In this document: positions 16,882-28,541 of the stretch, one piece after another
Position numbering within the stretch: position 1 is the first letter of the stretch
How the letters are laid out: each line of letters starts with the position of its first letter
Assembly (NCBI RefSeq): GCF_016924835.1
Contig: NZ_CP070480.1
Coordinates: 372,001 to 436,000, forward strand
Length of the DNA stretch: 64,000 nt
Source of the DNA: Rothia sp. ZJ932
GTDB lineage: Bacteria; Actinomycetota; Actinomycetes; Actinomycetales; Micrococcaceae
Reading direction: 5' to 3'
Notes under the pieces: model-generated
What the model saw: the letters and a program-made list of their open reading frames with translations, nothing else
Databases searched by the model: none
What the model was told of the DNA's origin: nothing
Made by a program: the position numbers and the translations under genes

Positions 16882-18579
16882 ATGACTATGTACAACGGTG
16901 TTGGCGTCTACGCAGGTCGAGTAATCGGTCCCGTCCTTCAGATGCCTGAACCCATTGCTGAGCCCGCCGCTAACCTCAAGCTCGCAGCGGATGAAACCCC
17001 CGAGCAGGCGGCAGAGCGCATTAAAGCAGCTGCGGACGCGGTCAAGGCAGATTTGTTGGAACGCGCTGAAAACGCATCTCGCGACGGTAAAGCAGTTCTC
17101 AAATCAACCTCTCAGATGGCAACCGACCGAGCACTACTCAAGGGCGCTATCAAGCTGGTTGAGAATCAGGGCGTAGCACCCGAGCGCGCAATCTGGGAAT
17201 CGGCAACCTCATTTGCTGATCAGATGGCAGCTCTCGGCGGTTATATGGCAGAGCGCGTAACCGATATTTACGACGTTCGCGCTCGCATCGTGGCTCAGCT
17301 GACCGGTCAGCAGGCACCTGGCATTCCCACCTCAGATGAGCCTTTCATCCTGGCGGCAATTGACCTTGCACCTGCAGATACCGCAACCTTGAACCCTGAA
17401 CAGGTTATCGCTCTGATTACCTCAGACGGTGGCCCCCAGGCACACACTGCTATTTTGGCTCGTGGGCTTGGTCTGCCGGCTATTGTGGCAGCCAAGGGCG
17501 TTACTGAAATCGCTAACGGCACTGTAGTGTACGTTGACTCCAACGAAGGCACCGTCAATACCGAGCCTTCCGAAGAGCACCGTGTAGCGGCTGAAAAGTA
17601 CGCTAACCGCAAGCCTCTGGCTGACTTCGACGGTACCGGCGTGATGGCAGATGGCACCCGGATTCCCCTCTATGCTAACGTCGGTGACGGCAAGAGCGCA
17701 GAGAAGGCTGCCGGTCTCAAGGCAGAAGGCGTTGGTCTGCTGCGCACCGAGTTTGGTTTCTTGGGGTACGATGCTGAGCCTTCAGTAGATACTCAGGCAG
17801 AAACCTACAAGTCAGTTTTTGACGCTTTCCCCGGCAAGCATATTGTTGTTCGCACCCTAGATGCAGGTGCAGATAAGCCCCTGCCCTTCTTGAACACCAA
17901 AGAAGAAGAGAACCCCGCACTGGGAGTTCGAGGCTTCCGCACCGACTGGACCGTACCCGGTGTTCTGGCACGCCAGCTCGAAGCGATCAAGAAGGCATCA
18001 GAGGGCTCAGACACTGACATCTGGGTTATGGCACCGATGATTTCAACCACCTCAGAGGCCCGCAACTTCGCGAATATGCTCAAAGAAGTTGGTCTTGAAA
18101 CCCGCGGTGTTATGGTCGAAACCCCCGCAGCAGCTGTTAACGCAGAAGCTATCTTGGGCGAAGTTGACTTCGTTTCGATTGGTACCAACGACCTGACCCA
18201 GTACACCATGGCAGCTGACCGTCTGCTCGGCGATTTGGCGCACCTGAACAACCCCTGGCAGCCCGCTGTGCTGAAGATGATTAAGCTGACCGTTGAAGGT
18301 GCACGTCGCGCGTCTACCACCGCTGGCACTAAGAAGTACGTATCTGTCTGCGGCGAAGCAGCAGCTGATCCGGCACTCGCTGTAGTTCTGGTCGGTCTGG
18401 GCGTTGACACCCTTTCCATGAACGCAGGTGCCATCGCAGCTGTTTCAGCGGTACTCAAGAGCGTCACTAAAGAGAAAGCTCAGCAGATCGCTGTTGAAGC
18501 GCTCGCGCAGATCTCATCAGCTGAAGCTAAGGCAGCAGCGCGTAAGATGCTCCCCGTTCTTGACGAGCTGGGTCTGTAA
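16882..18579 (+). CDS. ptsI: PTS enzyme I (phosphoenolpyruvate-protein phosphotransferase)
   Basis: 565 residues, RBS AAGGAAT before ATG 16882. It autophosphorylates from PEP and passes phosphate to HPr. Phospho-acceptor His188 lies in GGPQAHTAILARGLGLPAIV; the C-terminal PEP-binding TIM-barrel shows LLRTEFGF, VRTLDAGADKPLPF, IGTNDLTQYTMAADR and the catalytic Cys in SVCGEAAADP. Located 48 bases after fruA and before ptsH, probably in the same transcript. Confidence 0.95.
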   Translation: MTMYNGVGVYAGRVIGPVLQMPEPIAEPAANLKLAADETPEQAAERIKAAADAVKADLLERAENASRDGKAVLKSTSQMATDRALLKGAIKLVENQGVAPERAIWESATSFADQMAALGGYMAERVTDIYDVRARIVAQLTGQQAPGIPTSDEPFILAAIDLAPADTATLNPEQVIALITSDGGPQAHTAILARGLGLPAIVAAKGVTEIANGTVVYVDSNEGTVNTEPSEEHRVAAEKYANRKPLADFDGTGVMADGTRIPLYANVGDGKSAEKAAGLKAEGVGLLRTEFGFLGYDAEPSVDTQAETYKSVFDAFPGKHIVVRTLDAGADKPLPFLNTKEEENPALGVRGFRTDWTVPGVLARQLEAIKKASEGSDTDIWVMAPMISTTSEARNFANMLKEVGLETRGVMVETPAAAVNAEAILGEVDFVSIGTNDLTQYTMAADRLLGDLAHLNNPWQPAVLKMIKLTVEGARRASTTAGTKKYVSVCGEAAADPALAVVLVGLGVDTLSMNAGAIAAVSAVLKSVTKEKAQQIAVEALAQISSAEAKAAARKMLPVLDELGL

Positions 18580-18698
18580 GGTCAAAAATCAAATGTAATC
18601 TGAGTCAAAAAGCCGGTTTTTACGCCGAAAAGCTGTGCGACCTGCTTTAGACTCAAAGTGGAAGAACATTTCCGCACATTTTCCTAAGGAGAATCATC

Positions 18699-18977
18699 AT
18701 GGCAGAACGTATTGCCACCATTGCAAGCCGCGTTGGTCTGCACGCACGCCCCGCAGCTATCTTCGCAGAAGCAGCAGGCGACTTGCCCGTTGAGGTTACC
18801 ATCGCAGCTGAAGGTGAACCCGCAGACGAGGCAATGGACGCAGCGTCAATCCTCTCACTCATGTCACTCGGCGCTAAGCACGGCGACAAGGTTGTTCTGC
18901 GTGCCGAGGGCGAAGGTGCTGATGAAGCACTCGAAACCCTGGTTAAGATCCTCGAAACCGACCACGACGCTGAGTAA
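18699..18977 (+). CDS. ptsH: PTS phosphocarrier protein HPr
   Basis: 92 residues, strong RBS TAAGGAGA. Phospho-acceptor His15 sits in RVGLHARPA. The segment AASILSLMSLGAKHGDKV contains a Ser (residue 50) at the place of regulatory Ser46 in HPr of Firmicutes; whether it is used here is unknown. It carries phosphate from enzyme I to FruA and other EIIA domains. A clear terminator follows. Confidence 0.95.
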   Translation: MAERIATIASRVGLHARPAAIFAEAAGDLPVEVTIAAEGEPADEAMDAASILSLMSLGAKHGDKVVLRAEGEGADEALETLVKILETDHDAE

Positions 18978-19000
18978 ATAGTTGACCCTTCATGGTTTTG

Positions 19001-19035
19001 GCTCCCCGCTGTTGAAAAACGGCGGGGAGCTTTTT
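19001..19035 (+). terminator. Intrinsic terminator after ptsH
   Basis: GCTCCCCGC (19001-19009) pairs with GCGGGGAGC (19022-19030), with inner GTT/AAC pairing around GAAA, followed by TTTTT at 19031-19035. Ends the fruR-fruK-fruA-ptsI-ptsH block. Confidence 0.92.
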
Positions 19036-19222
19036 ACTGCTCAGAATATGCAATCTGCGGGTTGGTTTTACTCTGAAACAATGGTTTGATGGCATAAGCC
19101 GATGACCTTCCGGGTAAGGTCACGTTGGGTAAGCTGTAAAGACGCGCCCAACATCGCTAGACTTGTGAAAGATAATCGTACTGTGCGCATTTCGCGCCTT
19201 GAGAGATAAGAGTTGAGGCTCC

Positions 19223-20323
19223 TTGCGAGAATTTACCGCACGCTTTGCAACCACTGAAGAGATTGCTAACTGGGATGCTCATGTCACCGCTAACCCTAAC
19301 GGCGGTAACTTATTGCAGTCGGCGTCTTTTGCATCCGTCAAAGCTAAGCACGGCTGGAAGCCCCTGTACTTGGTGTACGAAGGCACTACTGTTCGCGAGG
19401 GCGAAACTGCGCCTTTTGCTAGCTACAACTTGGTTCTAGAAAAGAGCGTTCCCAGCGTGGGCAAGCTCTGGTACATGATTAAGGGCCCAGACGTGTACAG
19501 CGTTGAGGATATCCCCGCTGTTTTGGATGCTAACAAAGAGTTCATCTCAAAGAATAAGCTGGGTGTCTTTGCGGTTAAGATTGAGCCTGATATCGTGGCC
19601 TCTGAAGAGACTAATGCTTTCTTAGCGCGTACTGGCTTGGTGAAGTCTTTCAATATTCAGCCCAACGATTCCACCGCTATCTTGAACACTGACATGTCTG
19701 AAGAAGACGTGCTGAAGTCGCTGAGTTCGCGTGGACGCAACGCGGTGCGTCGTTCATTGCGTGAGGGTTGCGAGGTTGAGCGTGTTGAGCTGACCGAAGA
19801 GAATATGCGTAAAATGTACGCTTTGATGGATACCGTGGGTCAGGGTAGCGCGAACGTTAACCTGCGTTCTTTTGAGTACTACAAGGATTTCTGGACCACC
19901 TTTGAAAAGGCCGGTCAGGGTCGCCTGTACTTCACCTATGAAGACGGCGAGCCTTCGGTGGGCGCCTACGTCATTAATTACGGTAACAAGGGCACCTACA
20001 AGGACGGCGGTTCTAAGCCACGTCGCAAGCAGTACGGCGATTCGCACCAGGTACAGTGGACGGCTCTGACGGACCTGATGAAAGACCACGGCATCGTGGA
20101 GTACGATTTCTGCGGTACCCCGCCGAGTGACCAGCTCAAGAATAAAGAGCACAACTACTACGGTTTGGGTCTGTTTAAGACTTCCTTTACTAAAACCGTA
20201 GTCGATTTTGTGGGCGTTTACGATCAGGTCATTTCACCTGCTAAGTACAAGCTGTGGAACTCATTTGCTGAGAAGGTTATGCGTCAGTTGTGGGTTCGTA
20301 AAACTGGTCAGCCTTTCTACTAA
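19223..20323 (+). CDS. FemX/MurM-family peptidoglycan interpeptide bridge aminoacyltransferase
   Basis: 366 residues. Non-ribosomal peptidyltransferases of this family attach amino acids from aminoacyl-tRNA to the stem-peptide Lys of lipid II. Supporting features: N-terminal half with GGNLLQSASFASVKAKHGWKP (usual form N-x-x-LQS-x-x-W), RGRNAVRRSLREGCEVERV, and the C-terminal half with YKDGGSKPRRKQYGDSHQVQ, YDFCGTPP and YYGLGLFKTSF. It is a stand-alone gene. TTG at 19223 is used as start (GAGG a few bases upstream); an alternative is possible. A small hairpin (TGACCTT/AAGGTCA at 19103-19122) lies in the leader. Residue added and step in bridge synthesis are not predictable. Confidence 0.85.
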   Translation: MREFTARFATTEEIANWDAHVTANPNGGNLLQSASFASVKAKHGWKPLYLVYEGTTVREGETAPFASYNLVLEKSVPSVGKLWYMIKGPDVYSVEDIPAVLDANKEFISKNKLGVFAVKIEPDIVASEETNAFLARTGLVKSFNIQPNDSTAILNTDMSEEDVLKSLSSRGRNAVRRSLREGCEVERVELTEENMRKMYALMDTVGQGSANVNLRSFEYYKDFWTTFEKAGQGRLYFTYEDGEPSVGAYVINYGNKGTYKDGGSKPRRKQYGDSHQVQWTALTDLMKDHGIVEYDFCGTPPSDQLKNKEHNYYGLGLFKTSFTKTVVDFVGVYDQVISPAKYKLWNSFAEKVMRQLWVRKTGQPFY

Positions 20324-20357
20324 AATGCGCCCGTTCACCTCTGTGGTGAGCTCATTA

Positions 20358-20412
20358 AAGCGGTTGCGTTCTCCATAGAGTAATAAGGGTAAGAACGTAG
20401 CCGCTTACTCTT
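20358..20412 (+). terminator. Probable terminator after the Fem-like gene
   Basis: A 15-base stem with two G-U pairs: AAGCGGTTGCGTTCT (20358-20372) against AGAACGTAGCCGCTT (20392-20406), followed by ACTCTTTGT. It lies between the Fem-like gene and the first thrE-type gene. Confidence 0.65.
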
Positions 20413-20455
20413 TGTACGGGGTAATCATCAGTATTGGTGAGGGAGGGAAAAACCT

Positions 20456-22588
20456 ATGGCATCTACCGATAAGACTCAGCTACAGCAAAAAGCGTACCCT
20501 TCTGCTTTCGAGCAGGTTTCTCTTTCACTGAGTTCTGAGGGTGCTTTTGGTAGCTCTGCTGGGCTACCCCGTGCCCGTGATGTTGCGGCGAAGTCTGCTG
20601 CGGTTGTAGATAGCAATTCTGAGTACGTTGCTCATTCTTCGGGAACCTCGGTGGCTGAGGGATCTGCGAAGATCCACGGTGCTGAGAACCTCGGTGAGAC
20701 TGCTGGTGGGGCAGCCGAGTTGCCCTCTGCGTCCTTAGATGCTTTTGGCAGTTCTTTGCCGGCCATTGACCTATCGCGGGTCAAAGACCCCGGTCTACGC
20801 GATTACTTACTGAACCACAAGCCTGATTCTACCGGTGAAAATACACCGGATGCTTTCGGTGCTGCCCACGATATGCCGGTGGCGGCTACTACCGAAGATA
20901 TAAGCCCGTTTGGTCCTGCTGCCACTCAGCAGTCAGAACCTACCCCGCTTACCACAGCGATACCCCTTGCCACCACCACCTTGCTGGTATCAGGCACAGG
21001 TATGCAGCAGGCGTCCTACCCCTCAGTGGCACCTGCTACGGCGGGTATTCCGCAGGTAAAATCTGCGCCCAAATCGCCCTCGAAGGTTCGCTCTACTCTC
21101 AAATCTTTTGTTCAGCCCGATAAGTCGCTGACTAAGCCGGTGCGCGGTCTAGAGCGTATTTCTCAGCGTCAGTTTGCGATGTCTTCGCGCAAGCACCGTG
21201 AACGTTACGTTCGCGAAAAAGAAGAGGCACGCGAGGTTCTGAACTTCACCCTGCGCTTGTCTGAGACCATGTTCCATTACGGCGCGGACGCGATGGATGT
21301 CGATTCCGCGATTGTTGCGGTGTGCGCCGCCTACGGGCTCGACGAGGTTGAAGTTGATATTACCAACCAGTCGGTTATCATCAACTACGTTTCTGATATT
21401 GACGGTTTGGTAGATTCTAACGGGCACGCCCGCGGCGACTCATTTGAGCGTTTTAGCCACACGGTGGTGCGCGTGGTGCGTTCCTGGTCTGAGAACTATG
21501 CGGCCTTGGCAGATGTGTACAAGCTGATCCACGACATCACCGAAAAAGGGCTGAGTCGCGAGGACGCCGACCGCAAACTCAACCGCATTAACAATGCGAA
21601 GAAACTGTATTCGCCGATGACGGTGATGATTGCCAACATTGCGGCAGCGGGTACGCTGACCATCGGCATTGGCGGTAGCTGGCGTGCCGGTCTTGTGTCA
21701 TCTTTGCTGTTTTTGTGCGTCTACTTTATGGATCAGATGCTCAGTAAACTTAACATGCCCAGCTTCTTTCACATGGCGGCAAGCGCAGGTCTTATTACCT
21801 TCGCGGCGATTTACCTCGGTGATAGCGATTCGTTCTTAACGCAGTTAGGCATTCCCGTCTCTGCACCGCACATTGTTGCTGCCGGTCTAATTATGCTGTT
21901 GCCAACCTTCAAGCTGGTCTCTGCGGTTCAGGACGCGATCAACGGCTTCCCCCTGACGGCGGCGGGGCGTTTTGTGTCTACTGCTATGTCGTTTTTGGGC
22001 TTGGTGGTGGGTCTTGCCAGCGGTGTTGCGGCTCTGTCGTTTATGGGTGCCACGCCTTTGGATATTAGTCAGAGTAAGTTTGATACCCCTGAGATGGTCA
22101 CCAACATTGTGTTTATGACCTTGGCTTCGCTTTCTATTGCGGTGACAACCCAGACCCGTAAACGTACTCTGGGGTGGATTGTCCTTGTAACGGTCACGTC
22201 CATGCTGATCTATCACGGCTTTACCGCTGTATTTGGTGCGGGCAGCGGACGCGGCAACACAGCGATTGCTGCTCTGGTGATTGGCTTGCTCAGTACTTTG
22301 TTGGCGCACCGCTTTCATGCTCCGCAGGCTATATTTTCTATTCCCTCGCTGACCTTCTTACTACCCGGTCTTTCAATCTTCCGTGGCTTGTATTCGTTCA
22401 CGGTTGAGGCAGACTCCGTGATGGGTGTGCCCGGCATGGTGACAGCACTGGCGATTATTCTGTCGATGGCATCAGGTGTGGTCTTGGGCGGCTATATCAT
22501 GCAGTACCTGATTCAGCGGTTTGCGCCCCAACAAAGTGCGACGACCGACAACCTTACTCAGGCTATCCCGCAGGTCATGGATCGATAG
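20456..22588 (+). CDS. ThrE-type threonine/serine exporter family protein 1
   Basis: 710 residues, RBS GGGAGGG. Residues 1-230 are a low-complexity, Ser/Ala/Pro-rich hydrophilic extension. From about 258 the ThrE core begins: REVLNFTLRLSETMFHYGAD, DVDSAIVAVCAAYGL, ITNQSVIINYVSDIDG and SHTVVRVVRSWSENYAAL. Around ten membrane helices follow (ThrE plus ThrE_2 halves), including GGSWRAGLVSSLLFL, SAPHIVAAGLIMLLPTF and PSLTFLLPGLSIFRGLYSF. Family members export threonine/serine in Corynebacterium. A second, co-oriented paralogue starts 13 bases later. Confidence 0.88.
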   Translation: MASTDKTQLQQKAYPSAFEQVSLSLSSEGAFGSSAGLPRARDVAAKSAAVVDSNSEYVAHSSGTSVAEGSAKIHGAENLGETAGGAAELPSASLDAFGSSLPAIDLSRVKDPGLRDYLLNHKPDSTGENTPDAFGAAHDMPVAATTEDISPFGPAATQQSEPTPLTTAIPLATTTLLVSGTGMQQASYPSVAPATAGIPQVKSAPKSPSKVRSTLKSFVQPDKSLTKPVRGLERISQRQFAMSSRKHRERYVREKEEAREVLNFTLRLSETMFHYGADAMDVDSAIVAVCAAYGLDEVEVDITNQSVIINYVSDIDGLVDSNGHARGDSFERFSHTVVRVVRSWSENYAALADVYKLIHDITEKGLSREDADRKLNRINNAKKLYSPMTVMIANIAAAGTLTIGIGGSWRAGLVSSLLFLCVYFMDQMLSKLNMPSFFHMAASAGLITFAAIYLGDSDSFLTQLGIPVSAPHIVAAGLIMLLPTFKLVSAVQDAINGFPLTAAGRFVSTAMSFLGLVVGLASGVAALSFMGATPLDISQSKFDTPEMVTNIVFMTLASLSIAVTTQTRKRTLGWIVLVTVTSMLIYHGFTAVFGAGSGRGNTAIAALVIGLLSTLLAHRFHAPQAIFSIPSLTFLLPGLSIFRGLYSFTVEADSVMGVPGMVTALAIILSMASGVVLGGYIMQYLIQRFAPQQSATTDNLTQAIPQVMDR

Positions 22589-22601
22589 GTAGCGTGCGAT
22601 A

Positions 22602-24383
22602 GTGAGCACGCAGAACAACTGGGATCCGTTCGCGCCTTCCCTCAGTGAATCCGCCGAGGTGGCTCCTGAGGTGCCTATAACCATTAATGCTACCTACCCC
22701 TCGGCTGACCCTCTCATTAATGCTGATGCGGCTATATATACAGGTCAGGCGGAGATAACCAGACAAGCCGCCATCTTGCCTACCGCAAACGATGACGGTC
22801 AGCTGCTACCTGCGTCCTACCCCTCGGCTGAACCGGTATCGACAGCCACGGCGGCGCTACCGGTTGTTATCCCTCAGCAGACCAAGCGTCGTGCGCCAGG
22901 CAAGGCGGTGCGTAGGAGCATTTCGCAGTTTATGCGAGCTGATCAGGCTCTCACTGCTCCCTTGCGAGGGGTTGCCCGCGTGGCACAAAAACAGTTCACT
23001 CTGCGCGCCCAGCGCCGCGAAGAAAGCTTTGTGCGTGAAAAAGAACAGGCACGCGAAGTCCTGAATTTTACGGTGCGCTTAGCTGAGACGATGTTTCACT
23101 ACGGTGCAGACGCTATTGACGTGGACTCGGCAATTGTGTCTGTCTGCTCGACCTACGGGCTCAACCAGGTCGAAATCAGTATCACCAACCAGTCAATTAT
23201 CATCAACTACGTTTCTGATATTGACCGAGGGGTATATTCACCCGTGGGTGGCACTGAGGAGGACTTACGGTTCAGCCACACGGTGGTGCGGGTGGTACGA
23301 ACCCTCTCAGAAAATTATGCGGCGCTCAACGATATTTACCGGCTGATTCATGAGATCACTGAATCTAACCTGCCCATGAAACAGGCAGCTGCCAGACTGA
23401 CCTCTATTAACGAAACCCCTAAACTGTACTCGCCGCTGTGGGTGCTGCTCTTTAACCTGCTCATTGCCGGTAGCTTCACTCTGGGGGTGGGCGGTAGCTG
23501 GCGCGGTGCGGTGGTTTCAATCGTGTCATTTACTGTGATTCATTTTTTGGGGCAGTGGTTGGCTAAGTTTGGTCTTCCCGGATTCTTCATGATGATTTTC
23601 AACGCCGCTGTTCTTGCCACCATTGCTCTTTACATCAGTGATGATACCTCGATTTTCTATCAGCTGGGCTTCGAGGTTTCTGCCCCGCACATTGTGGGTG
23701 CTGGTCTTATGCTCTTTATGCCCACTTTCTTTTTGGTGTCGTGTGTGCAGGACGCTCTCCACGGCTTTCCGCTGACCGCTGCGGGAAAACTTGTAAGCAC
23801 CGCTATTTCTTTCTTGGGTCTGGCAATTGGCATCGCAACGGCGGTAGAGATTTTGACCTATGCAGGCGCTAGCGGAATTGATCTACAAAAAGCGGTGTTT
23901 ACGCCACCGCCACTGTGGGTGAGCATCGTTGGCATGGCGGTGGGTAGCATGGCGTGCGCCGGGGTCACTCAGGCACGAAAAACTAATCTTGCCCTGATTA
24001 TTGTGGTGTCTTTGGTGGGGCAGGCTGTGTACTACGGTTTTAGCACGGCGACGGGGTTAGAGGTAACCCGCGTCAATGCTGTTTTGGCGGCGTGTACGGT
24101 CGGCGGTTTGAGCACTTATTTGGCGTATAAACTTTACGCACCCCAAGTGATTTTCTCGGTCTGCGGCATTATGTTTTTGCTGCCGGGTTTGACTTTCTTT
24201 AGGGGGTTGTATGCCTTTAGTGTGCATAACAACGAATCCTACGGGGCAGATGGCATGATCAACGCAGGCTCAACAGTTCTTGCCCTCGCTGGTGGGGTGG
24301 TACTGGGGGGTTACCTGATGGAAAACGCCATTGCCCGCTGGGGTAGCAGCGCCCGCGCCCAGCGTAAGAACTTCAACCGCTAA
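22602..24383 (+). CDS. ThrE-type threonine/serine exporter family protein 2
   Basis: 593 residues from GTG 22602, 13 bases after its paralogue. The core repeats the same motifs (REVLNFTVRLAETMFHYGAD, DVDSAIVSVCSTYGL, ITNQSIIINYVSDID, SHTVVRVVRTLSENYAAL) and the same helix pattern, but the hydrophilic N-terminal extension is only about 140 residues. Both extensions carry copies of a YPSA motif (here ATYPSADP and ASYPSAEP). Sequence similarity across the core shows a tandem duplication; the pair may form two carriers or a hetero-oligomer (inference). It ends 8 bases before the convergent ung gene. Confidence 0.88.
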   Translation: MSTQNNWDPFAPSLSESAEVAPEVPITINATYPSADPLINADAAIYTGQAEITRQAAILPTANDDGQLLPASYPSAEPVSTATAALPVVIPQQTKRRAPGKAVRRSISQFMRADQALTAPLRGVARVAQKQFTLRAQRREESFVREKEQAREVLNFTVRLAETMFHYGADAIDVDSAIVSVCSTYGLNQVEISITNQSIIINYVSDIDRGVYSPVGGTEEDLRFSHTVVRVVRTLSENYAALNDIYRLIHEITESNLPMKQAAARLTSINETPKLYSPLWVLLFNLLIAGSFTLGVGGSWRGAVVSIVSFTVIHFLGQWLAKFGLPGFFMMIFNAAVLATIALYISDDTSIFYQLGFEVSAPHIVGAGLMLFMPTFFLVSCVQDALHGFPLTAAGKLVSTAISFLGLAIGIATAVEILTYAGASGIDLQKAVFTPPPLWVSIVGMAVGSMACAGVTQARKTNLALIIVVSLVGQAVYYGFSTATGLEVTRVNAVLAACTVGGLSTYLAYKLYAPQVIFSVCGIMFLLPGLTFFRGLYAFSVHNNESYGADGMINAGSTVLALAGGVVLGGYLMENAIARWGSSARAQRKNFNR

Positions 24384-24391
24384 GAATCTTT

Positions 24392-25078
24392 TTAGGCAGA
24401 GGCGGGTAACTGCCAGTTCACGGGTTGGGCACCCTGCTGTATTAGCAGGTCGTTCGTGTGTGAAAAAGGACGTGAGCCAAAGAAGCCCCTGGAAGCACTC
24501 AAAGGTGAAGGGTGAGCCGACTCAACACAGGGGTAGCCGCCCAGCAAGGGCTTGCACTTGCGCGCGTCCGCGCCCCAGAGAATACCCACCAGCGGCGTTC
24601 CGCGCTGTGCGAGGGCGGTGATGGCGCAGGTAGTGATGGTTTCCCAGCCCTTATTGCGGTGCGAACCGGCGTCTCCGGCACCTACCGAGAGCACTCTGTT
24701 TAACAGCATGACGCCCTGATTACTCCAGGCGCTGAGGTCACCGTGGGCAGGCGGGGTGATTCCTAAATCTGTGTGCAGTTCTTTATAGATATTCTGCAAA
24801 GAGCGTGGCACGGGGCGAACATCGGGTTGCACCGAGAACGAAAGCCCCATTGCGTGACCGGGGGTGGGGTAGGGGTCTTGCCCAATAACGAGCACTTTCA
24901 CCTCACTCATGGGCCGCTCAAAAGCTCTGAAAGTGACGGACGCCGGTGGTAGGGTGGCGCGTCCGGCGGCATGCTCTTCGCGTAGAAAGTTGCCCATTGC
25001 ACGAATATTCTCTTCGACGGGCGCTAATGCGTGAGCCCAGTCGGCAGCCATAATTTCGTTGAGCGGACGCGCGGGCAT
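24392..25078 (-). CDS. ung: Uracil-DNA glycosylase
   Basis: 228 residues from ATG 25078, selected over an ATG 15 codons upstream because AAAGGTGGGG precedes it. Family 1 UDG: water-activating loop [19 protein letters not shown] with catalytic Asp68, the LLNRVLSV strand, and the DNA-intercalation loop [18 protein letters not shown] with the essential His. Removes uracil from DNA to start base-excision repair. Usual length. Confidence 0.95.
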   Translation of the reverse strand: MPARPLNEIMAADWAHALAPVEENIRAMGNFLREEHAAGRATLPPASVTFRAFERPMSEVKVLVIGQDPYPTPGHAMGLSFSVQPDVRPVPRSLQNIYKELHTDLGITPPAHGDLSAWSNQGVMLLNRVLSVGAGDAGSHRNKGWETITTCAITALAQRGTPLVGILWGADARKCKPLLGGYPCVESAHPSPLSASRGFFGSRPFSHTNDLLIQQGAQPVNWQLPASA

Positions 25079-25142
25079 AGGCACCCCACCTTTCACGGTT
25101 GAAAATTTCGCGGTAGGGTACATACGTTACTAGATAGAAGGT

Positions 25143-25490
25143 GTGGCGGTCTCTATGGAATCTGAACGAGAACCTACCGGTGAAGTGATAGATGCAATGG
25201 AGCAACCGTTATCCGATGAGGACGGTTTTGAGGAAAAAACCGATGAAACACGGGAACCTGAATCTGACACTCCAACCTCAGCGCTGACTGATATTGAAGC
25301 TGCCATTATTGGGTTAGAGAAAAGACGCTGGAAGTACCCCGGCGCTAAAGAGCAGGCTATCCGCCAGCAGTTGAGCTTGAGCCCTATCGCCTACTATCAG
25401 CTACTTAACACCATGATTGACACCCCGCGTGTGATTGCTGTTGAGCCTGCCCTGACTCGTCGCCTGCGAGAGCACCGCGATAACGGATGA
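25143..25490 (+). CDS. DUF3263 family protein
   Basis: 115 residues. An acidic N-terminal 50 residues precede the DUF3263 core: IEAAIIGLEKRRWKYPGAKEQ then LSLSPIAYYQLLNTMIDTP, which resembles a small helix-turn-helix fold and is restricted to Actinobacteria. Function unknown. GTG at 25143 lies six bases after TAGATA (25131-25136), fitting leaderless transcription; ATG 25155 with AAGG upstream is the alternative start. The 19 bases after the stop include GGGGGA-ACGG-TCCCCC (25494-25509), a short hairpin. Confidence 0.8.
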   Translation: MAVSMESEREPTGEVIDAMEQPLSDEDGFEEKTDETREPESDTPTSALTDIEAAIIGLEKRRWKYPGAKEQAIRQQLSLSPIAYYQLLNTMIDTPRVIAVEPALTRRLREHRDNG

Positions 25491-25594
25491 ATTGGGGGAA
25501 CGGTCCCCCCCGGAGGAATGTTGCCGCTGCGAACGTGTAGCCTAGAACCACACCTTTTCTTTTTAGAGCCCTTTGCACCTCAGGAGTAGCCTCA

Positions 25595-26179
25595 ATGCAG
25601 CAGTTTCCCCGCGACGAATTCGATGATGTTGATGAGAGTTCAAAACGCCGCGGAGCGTACCGTGCGCAGGACCCTCTCGCCGGTGCTTCAAAAACCCTGC
25701 TACCTCTTATTGGCGCGGGTCTAGCTTCTTTGCTTTTGGGCGGATTCATGTACATTTACTCTCCACAGACATCGGCACCGGGGGCAGCCAAAACTACCGA
25801 GGCGAGCGCGTCCGCATCAGAAAGCGAAATCCCCACCGCCGAACCTACCCCCGAAGACACAGGGGAGCCCGTTATCCTTGAAATCTATAACTCTGGTGGA
25901 ATTACCGGCGCCGCCTCAGATGCAATGAATCTGATTATGGCATCGACTCAAAACGTCACCATCACCCAGGTCGGTAACTGGCAGGGCACCCCGGTTAACG
26001 GTTCTATCGTCTACTACGCTGCGGGCTACGAGGACGAAGCAAACGAAGCCGCTAACACCCTGGAAATCCCTTACATTCAGGAGGACCCGACTCAGGCGGT
26101 GCCGGTCATTGCGGTGCTCGGACCAGATTACGTTCTTTCTTCGTTGCGCGTTGATAGCGATCAGACGTCTGGCGAATAA
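25595..26179 (+). CDS. LytR C-terminal-domain envelope protein
   Basis: 194 residues: cytoplasmic N-terminus rich in Asp/Arg, one membrane helix (about 30-53, LLPLIGAGLASLLLGGFMYIY), an extracytoplasmic Ser/Ala/Glu-rich linker, and a C-terminal LytR_C domain from about 86 (ILEIYNSGGITGAASDAMNL, VTQVGNW-like strand, IVYYAAGYEDEANEAANTL, PVIAVLGPDYV). This domain usually accompanies LCP cell-wall ligases but also occurs alone in actinobacterial membrane proteins; ligand unknown. Confidence 0.85.
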   Translation: MQQFPRDEFDDVDESSKRRGAYRAQDPLAGASKTLLPLIGAGLASLLLGGFMYIYSPQTSAPGAAKTTEASASASESEIPTAEPTPEDTGEPVILEIYNSGGITGAASDAMNLIMASTQNVTITQVGNWQGTPVNGSIVYYAAGYEDEANEAANTLEIPYIQEDPTQAVPVIAVLGPDYVLSSLRVDSDQTSGE

Positions 26180-28138
<1,959 letters not shown>

Positions 28139-28157
28139 GTTACCGGCTTATAACTCA

Positions 28158-28230
28158 GGACGTCGCATCCCCACTCTCAATGCAACTTTTAGGTTGATGA
28201 GGAGAGTGAGGACGCGGCGTCCTTGCTTTT
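28158..28230 (+). terminator. Terminator after groEL
   Basis: Long hairpin: outer arms GGACGTCGC (28158-28166) and GCGGCGTCC (28214-28222), inner arms CACTCTC (28172-28178) and GAGAGTG (28202-28208), followed by TTGCTTTT. Confidence 0.75.
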
Positions 28231-28541
28231 AAGCTCCGCAGCGAGGGGGCGTTTTGCCCGCTTCTGCGCGGGCTGTGGGCAAAAAATATTCCCGGGGTGC
28301 CTTGCGGCGCTGGTGCGGATGCGGTGGGCGCGTCCTTGTCTGTCATGGGGGCCTCGGAAAGTTGTGTGGTAGTGCTAAGTGGGTATAAGTGGGGACAAAG
28401 ACTGTGCGTAAGATACCCTACACAGACACTGATTAAACCTCTATCTCATTTAGACTGGGAGACGTATTCACTGCGTGCGGGTAGGGGAACGTTCACACGC
28501 CGCGCACAATCTTTCACTTTCGCGAATCTAGGGGAAATTCT
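28231..28541. other. Gene-free region between groEL and secreted protein gene
   Basis: About 310 bases. I see a GC-rich stretch (GCCCGCTTCTGCGCGGGC hairpin at about 28256-28273) and then an AT-richer promoter region before 28542. No coding signal that I would support. Confidence 0.5.

Noticed and set aside
17805-18467. 220-codon antisense frame inside ptsI
   Set aside because: Shadow of the enzyme I PEP-binding domain; composition reflects the opposite strand of Ala-rich codons.
20456-24383. The two ThrE genes as one frameshifted gene
   Set aside because: Each has its own complete core and start; the motifs are repeated, not continued.
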